A stretch of 64,000 nucleotides of DNA. Source: Candidatus Nitrosopumilus sp. Its GTDB lineage: Archaea; Thermoproteota; Nitrososphaeria; Nitrososphaerales; Nitrosopumilaceae. Shown piece after piece: positions 49,219 to 57,790 of this stretch. Made by a program: the position numbers and the translations under genes. Under the pieces are notes generated by a model. The model was not told where the DNA came from, searched no databases, and saw only the letters and a list, made by a program, of their open reading frames with translations. Where the stretch lies: the NCBI GenBank assembly GCA_025699075.1, contig JAILWG010000006.1, forward strand, positions 35,739 to 99,738, given 5' to 3'. Position 1 is the first letter of the stretch. Every line of letters starts with the position of its first letter.

Positions 49219-49551
49219 ATGAATACAAAAATACTATTAGCAGCATCCTTACTAGCTGTCTTCACAATCGGAATCTATGCTGAAAATGCAGTAGCATTTG
49301 CACAGTACATGGGTAACGTCGGTAGTGAAGGACAAACCGGATCATACACATTAGAAGAAGCACTTGAGATTCAAGCAAGAAGAATCGCAGCAGCTGAAGC
49401 AAATCCATCTTCTGGTTCAGGAACTCCATATCTTGATGCCAGTGGTGTAGTTGGTGCAGCCGTTATTGCAGGTGCAGTATTCGGTGGTATTGCAGGAGCT
49501 TTCTTCATTAGAGGAAGATCTGGCAAATACGCAGCAATGGGAAGAGGATAA
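49219..49551 (+). CDS. Small membrane protein adjacent to AMO locus; candidate accessory AMO subunit
   Basis: 110 aa with signal peptide and C-terminal TM (GVVGAAVIAGAVFGGIAGAFFI). Confidence 0.75.
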   Translation: MNTKILLAASLLAVFTIGIYAENAVAFAQYMGNVGSEGQTGSYTLEEALEIQARRIAAAEANPSSGSGTPYLDASGVVGAAVIAGAVFGGIAGAFFIRGRSGKYAAMGRG

Positions 49552-49627
49552 ACAAACCCTCACTTTTCTCTTATTTTATTATCTATCCTTTAGTGGATAC
49601 TAAGAGAATTTTTTTCACCCTTGACTA

Positions 49628-49642
49628 ATACTGATCTCGTAC
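49628..49642 (+). promoter_or_regulatory. 15-nt motif ATACTGATCTCGTAC, copy 2
   Basis: Exact match to copy at 49132..49146. Confidence 0.55.
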
Positions 49643-49693
49643 TTTTTGATAATAAAAGAAATGTATATATCGCACAAATAGAGCCAAAATATT

Positions 49694-49963
49694 ATGATTC
49701 CTATCGTAGGTACTTTCCTAAGCATCCTGTCTTCAATTACAGGACAACTAGGACCAAACTATGATCCATTATTTTACGATGTAATGATTTACATCTTCGG
49801 AACCATTATGTTCACAATATTCCTTCTTGGAATTATCTCATTCTGGTTACGTGTACACGGATGGGCTTACAAAGACAACCGTGAAAGATGGGTTGATGAA
49901 TTAGACAGACACTTTGAAAGAGAAGGTATCGGTCTCATTCCAGACAACGGTAAATACTGGTAA
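49694..49963 (+). CDS. Small membrane protein adjacent to AMO locus; candidate accessory AMO subunit
   Basis: 89 aa; TM MIYIFGTIMFTIFLLGIISFWLRVHGW. Confidence 0.78.
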   Translation: MIPIVGTFLSILSSITGQLGPNYDPLFYDVMIYIFGTIMFTIFLLGIISFWLRVHGWAYKDNRERWVDELDRHFEREGIGLIPDNGKYW

Positions 49964-50073
49964 AATTACCAACTTTCATCTTTTCATTATTTTTAATATC
50001 TCTTAGTGAAAACTATGGTTTTTTACAAAGTCTACAATACTGATTTTTCAGTTATTCTTGGTATTACTATGTA

Positions 50074-50598
50074 CTATTTTTCTAGTTCTGGTAAGAAGTC
50101 TTTGTCTTTGGATGAGTCATAATCCTTTGAAGTAAACACTGCTTTGTAATGATATTTGTCCTGTAATGGTGTTTTTAGACCCATATCTGATAACCTGTCA
50201 TTTACATAAATTTCTGTTTTTGATTCTTCCATATCTCTAATCTTGAACTTGGAAATGTATAAGAAATGACCTATTTCGAAATTGGGGTCTTCTGTCCATT
50301 CAGCATATACTGTACCATCATTAGATAGTGTGTAAATTGCTCTCTGACAATCTTCTGTTATTCCAATATTTGGTTGGACTTCAGCTTTTTGACCGTCCAT
50401 GATCATTTCAAATGTAAATGAAATTTTCCAATTTGTATCAACATTATCAATACAAGCATTATGTGGTTGCTGACCTATCATTGGGTTTACTACCAAACTA
50501 GTAAGTAATACTGCTATGGCGCCTATGATGGCACTTAAAATAAGAAACTTTATTGTCTTGCTTCTTTTGTAAGGATCGCCCATTCCAGGATATTTCAA
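50074..50598 (-). CDS. Hypothetical membrane-anchored protein
   Basis: N-terminal TM FLILSAIIGAIAVLLTSLVV. Confidence 0.68.
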   Translation of the reverse strand: MKYPGMGDPYKRSKTIKFLILSAIIGAIAVLLTSLVVNPMIGQQPHNACIDNVDTNWKISFTFEMIMDGQKAEVQPNIGITEDCQRAIYTLSNDGTVYAEWTEDPNFEIGHFLYISKFKIRDMEESKTEIYVNDRLSDMGLKTPLQDKYHYKAVFTSKDYDSSKDKDFLPELEK

Positions 50599-50636
50599 CG
50601 TGATGACTTTGACCAGATTCCTTAAAGTCCTTTCTC

Positions 50637-50951
50637 TTATTCATACATAATTTCAATTGTATCACATTGATCCTGATGATCTGCAAGAAAGTATGTTATT
50701 TCATCTGAATCAATTTCTAACCATTCAGATTCTCCTTTGTATGGAAGGTAATCTTCGATAAACAAATTCCCTTCTCCTAATACTCTGACAACAATTTTTT
50801 CATTTTTTGGTTTTATCTCAAAAGGTAATTTTAGAACTTTTCCTCTTCTTTGATTTTGTATGTTTACTTTGTATTTGTCAGAACGAAATTCTGTTTCTCC
50901 AAAAAAATAACTTTGAAAAATATCTAATTTTGTAATTTTGAAACTTAGCAT
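50637..50951 (-). CDS. Hypothetical protein
   Basis: Internal Met start MLSFKITKLDIFQSYFFGE. Confidence 0.55.
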   Translation of the reverse strand: MLSFKITKLDIFQSYFFGETEFRSDKYKVNIQNQRRGKVLKLPFEIKPKNEKIVVRVLGEGNLFIEDYLPYKGESEWLEIDSDEITYFLADHQDQCDTIEIMYE

Positions 50952-51048
50952 GTTCTCATTATTGTTTTCTAGAAGATAAAACTTGGTTTGTTGACTTACG
51001 TTATTCGTAAGATGTATCAATAAAATGAAAAGGAAAAGGTTGGGTTGT

Positions 51049-51618
51049 TTAGATTACTTGCCAGGGTCGTGTTGCAAAGGTAATGACATAACCGACACCG
51101 ATCATAATTGATTGATATGCGATGTTAGTGTATGGTATTTCTTTGAGTATTGGATCTCCTTCAACTACTACTGTTTGACCTGGACCAAGTCCTGGACCAA
51201 CTTGTGCAATGTTGAGTTGGGTGTGTACGTGGTATACACCTGCTTCAAGTGCTTTTGCAGACAATGAGTATTCGACGACAGCGTTACCTGGAATGTCAAA
51301 GACGTTTCCTGGTGGATCTCTTGCCAACATCTCCCATCTGTTACCTGCGTTGGTTGACTCTGTGAAAATGGATAGCCATCCTCTTAGGTCTCTTTCTACT
51401 AAACTAACTAAAGTTCCTTGAAGTGTCAAGGTTTCGCCAGTTTGTAGGGATTGTCTGTTGAAGGTTTCATCCTCAATTCTGATGAAACGACTCTGGAGTT
51501 GTGCTTGGACACCGTGTGCATCTGCAGTTGGAAGTACGGATTCAACCCAGTTGAAACCTAAGGTTCCTAGTGCAAGTACTACAGCAAGTCCAAATACGAA
51601 AATTCTTTTTTCGACCAT
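51049..51618 (-). CDS. amoB: Ammonia monooxygenase subunit B
   Basis: MVEKRIFVFGLAVVLALGTLGFNWVESVLPTADAHGVQAQLQSRFIRIEDE; thaumarchaeal AmoB. Confidence 0.95.
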   Translation of the reverse strand: MVEKRIFVFGLAVVLALGTLGFNWVESVLPTADAHGVQAQLQSRFIRIEDETFNRQSLQTGETLTLQGTLVSLVERDLRGWLSIFTESTNAGNRWEMLARDPPGNVFDIPGNAVVEYSLSAKALEAGVYHVHTQLNIAQVGPGLGPGQTVVVEGDPILKEIPYTNIAYQSIMIGVGYVITFATRPWQVI

Positions 51619-51858
51619 AGTTATCCCTAAAATGAGGAGATGAAACACGTCGTTATATGTTTTACCTTAACAACGAGGATCGATACTTTGCCACCGTTAA
51701 TCATTGATGTATAACATTGAAATCAGTAAAATAACAATCAAATTTAAATTATTTTAAACATGATAATATGTAATATTTTTAAATAATTTTTAATTTATTA
51801 TAAAAAATTAGGTAAAATATCTCTGATTTAGAACTCTTACTTTATATTCCGAATTCAC

Positions 51859-52434
51859 ATGATGGTGTACATGGCACAGATGCCCGCATTAATCCCAAAA
51901 GAAGTTGAGATCCAGAGACTAAAGAAAGTCTGGCTCATCGTTATTGCTATGGGTTCTACTGCAGCATCAGTCGAAGTTGATAACTTCGTTGATGGTTCTT
52001 TGCATCAAACCTCTATCAGAGATAGTGCATTTACACCAGCACACTGGTGGCTATACTCCCACTTCATCACATTACCACTTGGATGGGGAGCAGCAGCAAT
52101 CTATGATAGAAAAATTCCAGTTCTTAGAGGCCCAAATAATTCAATGAACACTGGATTGAAGATGACCATTCTTGGTTACCTTGCAACCATGTTTACAATT
52201 GGTGTCAATGAGATGTGGCATTTCTGGTTTGTAGAAGAAATCTTTGCAGTTCCAAATCACTGGATGTTTAACATGGGAGTCGTAGTGGCTTTCATGGGTG
52301 CACTTGCATACGTAGTTAGAGTATATGCTCGACTCGTAGAACTTGGTGCAGAAACTCCAGGAGAGAATCCATACGTTGCAGAGATGTACAAGATGGCCTT
52401 AGAAGGCAAATTGTACAGCAGAGCAATTCCTTAG
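51859..52434 (+). CDS. amoC: Ammonia monooxygenase subunit C
   Basis: MAQMPALIPKEVEIQRLKKVWLIVIAMGSTAASVEVDNFVDGSLHQTSIRDSAFTPAHWWLYSHF. Confidence 0.97.
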   Translation: MMVYMAQMPALIPKEVEIQRLKKVWLIVIAMGSTAASVEVDNFVDGSLHQTSIRDSAFTPAHWWLYSHFITLPLGWGAAAIYDRKIPVLRGPNNSMNTGLKMTILGYLATMFTIGVNEMWHFWFVEEIFAVPNHWMFNMGVVVAFMGALAYVVRVYARLVELGAETPGENPYVAEMYKMALEGKLYSRAIP

Positions 52435-52435
52435 A

Positions 52436-52462
52436 AAAAGTGCTTTAGCACATTTTTTTCTT
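52436..52462 (+). terminator. Short hairpin plus T-run after amoC
   Basis: gtgc-ttta-gcac followed by atttttttctttt. Confidence 0.5.
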
Positions 52463-52547
52463 TTATTATTTTTAAAATGACGTAGATCGTACAAGCCATA
52501 TCCGTTTAAGAAAGACTTAAAAGAATCTGAATTAGAATAATTCCAGA

Positions 52548-52910
52548 ATGACTCTTCCAAAAGGATTCGGTTCTGGCAGTGCTGGTGGTTCATCAAGCGC
52601 TGATGTAGAACGAATGATTGGAAAACGCGTTGAAAACATGACTGGTATGATCACAGTATCATTCTGGGCAGCAATATTGGCAACTTTTGGTGGTACTGCA
52701 GCAGGATATTTCTATTATCCATGGGCATATCCAACAGCAAGTGGTCACTTTGCATTCATCGTATTGACAATCATCATCACAATAGGTTACATCTTCTGTG
52801 TTAAAGTCATGGAAGAAGGTTCCAACAAAAACAGTAACGGTATACTTGCCGCTAGTGTTGCTGGTGCAACTGCATTTTGCTTGTTTGTATCACTATTCGT
52901 TGGTTGGTAA
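52548..52910 (+). CDS. amoX: AMO-associated subunit AmoX
   Basis: 120 aa MTLPKGFGSGSAGGSSSADVERMIGKRVENM between amoC and amoA. Confidence 0.9.
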   Translation: MTLPKGFGSGSAGGSSSADVERMIGKRVENMTGMITVSFWAAILATFGGTAAGYFYYPWAYPTASGHFAFIVLTIIITIGYIFCVKVMEEGSNKNSNGILAASVAGATAFCLFVSLFVGW

Positions 52911-53027
52911 TCGAAAGAAAACCCCTTAGACACTTCTTTTTCATTTTAATTTTAAATAATTTTATTCTGACGTGTTTTTTTGATATTCTACCAAGTCCAA
53001 AATAACGATCTTCATCACACTCTAAAA

Positions 53028-53036
53028 TTTTATATA
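53028..53036 (+). promoter_or_regulatory. TATA box of amoA
   Basis: tttatata about 25 nt upstream of the amoA ATG, consistent with a (near) leaderless transcript. Confidence 0.5.
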
Positions 53037-53058
53037 CTGACCGTTTCTTCACCATCAT

Positions 53059-53709
53059 ATGGTCTGGTTAAGACGATGTACACACTACTTATTCATAGTA
53101 GTAGTTGCAGTTAACTCAACACTGTTAACAATTAATGCAGGAGACTACATCTTCTACACTGACTGGGCTTGGACTTCGTACACGGTATTCTCAATATCGC
53201 AAACGTTGATGCTTATTGTAGGTGCAACATATTACCTAACATTTACAGGCGTTCCAGGCACAGCAACGTACTACGCTCTAATTATGACAGTATACACATG
53301 GATAGCCAAAGCCGCATGGTTTTCACTCGGTTATCCATATGACTTCATTGTAGTTCCAGTTTGGTTACCATCAGCAATGCTGTTGGACTTAGTATACTGG
53401 GCAACAAAGAAGAACAAGCACTCCTTGATACTGTTTGGCGGCGTACTAGTAGGAATGTCATTACCATTGTTCAACATGGTGAACCTGATAACAGTAGCAG
53501 ACCCACTAGAGACGGCATTCAAATATCCAAGACCAACATTGCCACCATATATGACACCAATCGAACCGCAAGTAGGTAAGTTCTATAACAGCCCAGTTGC
53601 TCTCGGTGCAGGTGCAGGTGCAGTATTGGCATGTACATTTGCAGCCTTAGGTTGTAAATTGAACACTTGGACATACAGATGGATGGCCGCCTGGTCAAAG
53701 TGGGACTAA
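53059..53709 (+). CDS. amoA: Ammonia monooxygenase subunit A
   Basis: 216 aa MVWLRRCTHYLFIVVVAVNSTLLTINAGDYIFYTDWAWTSY; archaeal AmoA. Confidence 0.98.
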   Translation: MVWLRRCTHYLFIVVVAVNSTLLTINAGDYIFYTDWAWTSYTVFSISQTLMLIVGATYYLTFTGVPGTATYYALIMTVYTWIAKAAWFSLGYPYDFIVVPVWLPSAMLLDLVYWATKKNKHSLILFGGVLVGMSLPLFNMVNLITVADPLETAFKYPRPTLPPYMTPIEPQVGKFYNSPVALGAGAGAVLACTFAALGCKLNTWTYRWMAAWSKWD

Positions 53710-53912
53710 AACTCCAACCTTTTCCTTTTCATTTTATTATCTTCTCTTAGAGTATTCTCTACACTTTAGGATCTAGATTTTCATTTTTTACAAAAAAATT
53801 TACACATGATTAGGAACAATCATAGGGAAATTAAGTCCGATAATAGATATTATTTTGATAAATTTGACAATTCAAAAAATCAAAAAGTTAGGAAAATCTT
53901 TTTTGAATTTTT

Positions 53913-54773
53913 CTAATAATTTTTAATCAATAATTCAAAGTGTCCAGTTCGTTTTTTAGAATTTGAATTGATTGAGCGATTAGCTTGAATTTTATTTATT
54001 TTCCAGGGTTTGTCTGAGAAAATCTTTGCAACTTCTTCTGAATCAGAATTTGACAATAAAACTTTGCATCCTTTAGAATCCAATTTTAAACAAAGCTCAG
54101 ATAATCTATGAAGATCATCATATGTGAAACTCTTATTTGTATAACTTGTAAAGTTGGCAGTATCACTAACTGGTTGGTATGGAGGATCAAAGTAAACTAG
54201 ATCTCCTTTTTTAGCATCTCGTAGAACTGATTCAAAATCCCTGCATTTTATTGCAACTTTGCTGGAGTGTAAAATGGCACTAACTGAGCGTAAATTATCC
54301 TCATTTACAATATTGGGATTTGTGTATCTGCCTAGAGGGACATTGAATTTTCCTTTGCTGTTTACTCTATACAATCCATTAAAGCAGGTTCTATTCAGAA
54401 ATAACAATCTTGATGTTTTTTCAATCTCACTTCTTGGATTGGATTCCCTGACTGAGTAATAGTATGTCTTTGAATCTTTTTGATAGTTTTTTTCGTGATT
54501 TCTCAGTGATGAGATTAACTCATCAATTCTGTCTCTAATTGTAATATATGTCAAAACAAGATCAGAGTTCAAATCCGAGATACTGCATTTTTGAGCATTT
54601 CTCTCAGTAAGCATATGGAACAGTAATGCCCCTCCTCCTAGAAATGGCTCATAATAGGTCCCAAAGGATTTTGGGAGATTCTCATTTAGAATGGGAATTA
54701 GTTGACGTTTTCCACCTGCCCACTTTACGAATGGTTTTGGGGCAGTTGCAATCTGTCGATAAAGTTGCTTCAA
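53913..54773 (-). CDS. Dam-family adenine-N6 DNA methyltransferase
   Basis: KPFVKWAGGKRQLIPIL, YYEPFLGGGALLF, DLVYFDPPYQPVSDTANFTSY. Confidence 0.92.
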   Translation of the reverse strand: MKQLYRQIATAPKPFVKWAGGKRQLIPILNENLPKSFGTYYEPFLGGGALLFHMLTERNAQKCSISDLNSDLVLTYITIRDRIDELISSLRNHEKNYQKDSKTYYYSVRESNPRSEIEKTSRLLFLNRTCFNGLYRVNSKGKFNVPLGRYTNPNIVNEDNLRSVSAILHSSKVAIKCRDFESVLRDAKKGDLVYFDPPYQPVSDTANFTSYTNKSFTYDDLHRLSELCLKLDSKGCKVLLSNSDSEEVAKIFSDKPWKINKIQANRSINSNSKKRTGHFELLIKNY

Positions 54774-54899
54774 TGATTGCTATTACAAAAATCATTAACT
54801 GTGCTTTAGATAAAATTATTTGATCTGGAACTAACTTTTTCCTAGTCTCACAATAGCTTAAATACAAATTTCGTAAAATGGTGATTTAGAAAATAGAAA

Positions 54900-54972
54900 G
54901 CTTCGAACGGGATCTGAACCCGTGACCTTTACATTACCAATGTAACGCTCTACCAGACTGAGCTACCGAAGC
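54900..54972 (-). tRNA. tRNA-Thr (anticodon GGT)
   Basis: GCTTCGGTAGCTCAGTCTGGTAGAGCGTTACATTGGTAATGTAAAGGTCACGGGTTCAGATCCCGTTCGAAGC. Confidence 0.94.
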
Positions 54973-55063
54973 ACAAATTCACCCTGTAGAAAATCCTTAT
55001 AATTCTTCATTCTGGGTGGATTTACTCTAAACTGTTAAATTTCACTCAGATTTTTATCCTTTT

Positions 55064-55185
55064 GGAGGAGTAATCAAGCCTGGCCAAAGTAAGCACTTTG
55101 TGCTTTTGGACATGCAGGACTTAAGATCAAATAATGGGTGATCCTGTCTCTCAGGAGTTCGTGGGTTCAAATCCCACCTCCTCCA
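55064..55185 (+). tRNA. tRNA-Leu (anticodon TAA) with two putative introns (55090..55111 in D-arm; 55126..55140 at 37/38)
   Basis: Acceptor GGAGGAG/CTCCTCC, T-arm GTGGGTTCAAATCCCAC, anticodon arm CAGGA-CTTAAG^A-TCCTG restored after intron removal, long variable arm. Confidence 0.85.
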
Positions 55186-55187
55186 CT

Positions 55188-55574
55188 CTATCTTGGGTTT
55201 TTGATTCCTCTAGAGTTTAGAACTTCATAAACGTCTGGCAATGAGAATACAAATCCCACGTGGACACAATCTTTCTCATCACATAGCTGACAAAATAGTT
55301 CGCCTTTTTGAATTGCAACTTCTGCAATTCTATTTTTGATATTATCTTTTAGTATAACACGATCATCATCAATTGAAATTTTTTCAATCTTTGGAGCATA
55401 TCTTGCAAAGGTCTTGTCCTTTTGCATCATCTCCTCTAACATGTAAGTTACATAGCCGGCAAAACTGTTGACACCCTTCATTGTTAGGTCGTCTTTACTC
55501 TTTTGATAAACTTCGTGGAACTTATCATAAACAGTTTCCGAAACAGTGATTGATTTGAATCCAGCTTTTGGCAA
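55188..55574 (-). CDS. Hypothetical protein, N-terminal ribbon-helix-helix-like, CxxC...C
   Basis: FKSITVSETVYDKFHEVYQKS...FCQLCDEKDC. Confidence 0.65.
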   Translation of the reverse strand: MPKAGFKSITVSETVYDKFHEVYQKSKDDLTMKGVNSFAGYVTYMLEEMMQKDKTFARYAPKIEKISIDDDRVILKDNIKNRIAEVAIQKGELFCQLCDEKDCVHVGFVFSLPDVYEVLNSRGIKNPR

Positions 55575-55683
55575 TTTACTTTTCCTTACCGTACTATACA
55601 GTACCCAAGTATATAATGTTTTATTCTAAAGGTGCTGTGGCGTTGACGGTTGATTCTTCTAGGTGTTGACTGTCGGTTGATGA

Positions 55684-55830
55684 CTATTTTTTTAGTTTCT
55701 TTGTTAGAACTTCCCCTACTATTTCAGAAAAGGACACACTACGATTTTCTTTTTGAATTTTTTCAGATTGAATTTTTCTTAGTTTTGTAATCAAATCATC
55801 ATCTAACACTAATGTTATTCTTTTACCCAT
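55684..55830 (-). CDS. Ribbon-helix-helix (CopG-like) small regulator
   Basis: MGKRITLVLDDDLITKLRKIQSEKIQKENRSVSFSEIVGEVLTKKL. Confidence 0.7.
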   Translation of the reverse strand: MGKRITLVLDDDLITKLRKIQSEKIQKENRSVSFSEIVGEVLTKKLKK

Positions 55831-55919
55831 ACCTCCCATTCTATCATGGATATAAAAATCTGAAATTATGGTTATGTTGCTGATCTCAGACACCTTCCTT
55901 GATTCATAAAGAACCCAAA

Positions 55920-56084
55920 ATGAGAATTTTTGGAAGAGATATGGACGAGAAGACAATGGCACAGATTATGCAAGAAGAAAAAGAAAAATTATTGGCAGAA
56001 ATTAACGAGAAAATCAAAAAGAAAAAAGCACTTATGAATACGGACGAACCTGAGACAGGATTTCAGAATTTTATAAGAAAGTGA
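55920..56084 (+). CDS. Small coiled protein, copy A of a duplicated mini-gene
   Basis: MRIFGRDMDEKTMAQIMQEEKEKLLAEINEKIKKKKALMNTDEPETGFQNFIRK. Confidence 0.65.
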   Translation: MRIFGRDMDEKTMAQIMQEEKEKLLAEINEKIKKKKALMNTDEPETGFQNFIRK

Positions 56085-56144
56085 TATTATTATAATTCCA
56101 AAAATCTAGAATCTTTTTTTATCTGAATTGTCATTAACTATGAT

Positions 56145-56354
56145 GTGAGATCATCATCTCAACCCCCAACAAAATCTGAACTATCCTTATTCGAAGAAAT
56201 TATTGAATGTCCAAGATGTCTTTCAAGTGAGAATGTCTGTAGTATTCATGCAGAATTTGTAAAATCTATTTTGATAAAAGAGGCAAAAGCGGAGATGGAA
56301 AAATTAATGGCTACAAAAAATACCAAGTTATCTTCTACACCAGATAATCAATAA
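56145..56354 (+). CDS. Small hypothetical with cysteine motif
   Basis: ECPRCLSSENVCSIHAEFVK. Confidence 0.55.
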   Translation: MRSSSQPPTKSELSLFEEIIECPRCLSSENVCSIHAEFVKSILIKEAKAEMEKLMATKNTKLSSTPDNQ

Positions 56355-56393
56355 CCATCAAGGTTATCTTGAAACCCAACCTAGTGAGTTTCT

Positions 56394-57521
56394 TTACTTT
56401 TTGCTTGCGTTCTGGATTACTGTTATCCATTTGTTGTCTCCTTTGATTTCAATCCCACAGGCTTCGGCGGGAGTCTTGCCATCTAACCCCATATGAGGTC
56501 GGAAGTAATTGTGATAAATCTGAGTGCCATCAAAAATCACAGAGTCCATTTTCTTGACTCCTCTCATTACTTTCTCCCTGTCTCTGAACTCTCCATTGAG
56601 ACGTTCCATCTTGTTGTTGTTTCTATCTCCTTTTAGTGAGATGTGTCGTATATGGATAGGGCTTCCTTTCTTTACTGCACCGTATTCCTTTTTGAAAGCG
56701 TCTCGGTATGCTGGCAATCCATCAGTGACAAAGACTCGGGGTTTTGTCTCCATTTTCTCTTTAGCCATTCTGAGAAGATTTCTAGCATCATGTTTGAATT
56801 TGGAATCTGCCACTTCTTGTGCTATCCAGAATCTCGTCTCATCATCCATTAATGCAAATAGGTATTTCTTATCGCCCTTGACCTTGACGTAAACCTCGTC
56901 AGCCCTCCAAGTATCACCAACCTGTGGAATGATATTCTCAAGATAATCTCCCATGAGGTTTGTGTATTTTTTAATCCACTTGTAGATTGTAGTGTGGTTT
57001 ACGCTGACTCCCTGTAGTGCCAAGAATTTCTGAATTCCTCTCAGGGATTCACCTGTAAAGTATAGTTGAAGTGCTGATGTGATTACCTTAGGACTGGAAC
57101 GCATTTTCTCAAATCCGACATTAATTGAGAATGTCTTTTTACAATCTGAACATTGGAATCGCTGAATGTCTCCGTACTTGTTTTTTCTGATTCCATATTT
57201 CTTGATGTTACCACCATGACAGAAAATACATTCCTCATTTGAGACAGTATCGATAACTATTCTGTTTCTCTGTCTTGCCTCCTCTCTTAATCTTAAACTG
57301 ATAGAAACTGCTAGGGCGTGCTTGCAGGTGACCTTTCTGTAAATGTGATCAAAGCAGGTGCACTTCCAACCAAACTCAGTTGAGTGAATGTCATAGATTC
57401 TGTTTGTTGCAAGTGATTTCATTTGAAAGTGATTGTCGTTAATTCTTAGAATGTGGGTGTTTGGGTTCTCGAGTAGTTTCTGTGCTCGTTCTTCTCTTGT
57501 TAGATATTCTTTCTGTGTCAT
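56394..57521 (-). mobile_element. Transposase: N-terminal SWIM zinc finger, zinc ribbon, HTH and DDE (IS6-like) catalytic domain
   Basis: CTCFDHIYRKVTCKHALAVS (SWIM), FQCSDCKKTFS, TWRADEVYVKVKGDKKYLFALMDDETRF, VTDGLPAYRDAF, NNKMERLNGEFRDREKVMRG. Confidence 0.88.
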
Positions 57522-57531
57522 TTAACTTACC

Positions 57532-57595
57532 TATTAGTAATATACCATTAGTATTATTAAACCTTTAGAAAAGTTATATACCATTAGTAATATAC
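57532..57595. repeat. Repeated AT-rich operator-like motif (ATTAGTA(A/T)TAT units)
   Basis: tattagtaatataccattagtattatta ... atataccattagtaatatac between divergent genes. Confidence 0.6.
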
Positions 57596-57601
57596 TGAAA
57601 T

Positions 57602-57790
57602 ATGGCAGAAATAATGCTGAAAGGATATAGATGTGAAAGATGTAATCACACTTGGGTTCCAAGAGATGAATCTAGCCCTACAGTTTGTCCTAAATGTAAA
57701 TCACCTTATTGGAATAAACCAAGAAAATCTGAATCAGAACAAGCACATGAAAGTATGAAATTAAAACGTTCACGGGGGAGAAAGGTTTGA
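57602..57790 (+). CDS. Zinc-ribbon protein
   Basis: YRCERCNHTWVPRDESSPTVCPKCKSPYWNKPRK. Confidence 0.8.
   Translation: MAEIMLKGYRCERCNHTWVPRDESSPTVCPKCKSPYWNKPRKSESEQAHESMKLKRSRGRKV

Noticed and set aside
56355-57600. Terminal inverted repeats around the transposase
   Set aside because: The sequences outside both ends (accatcaaggttatcttgaaac and aaggtttaataatactaatgg) share only short weak similarity; no convincing TIR or target-site duplication by eye.
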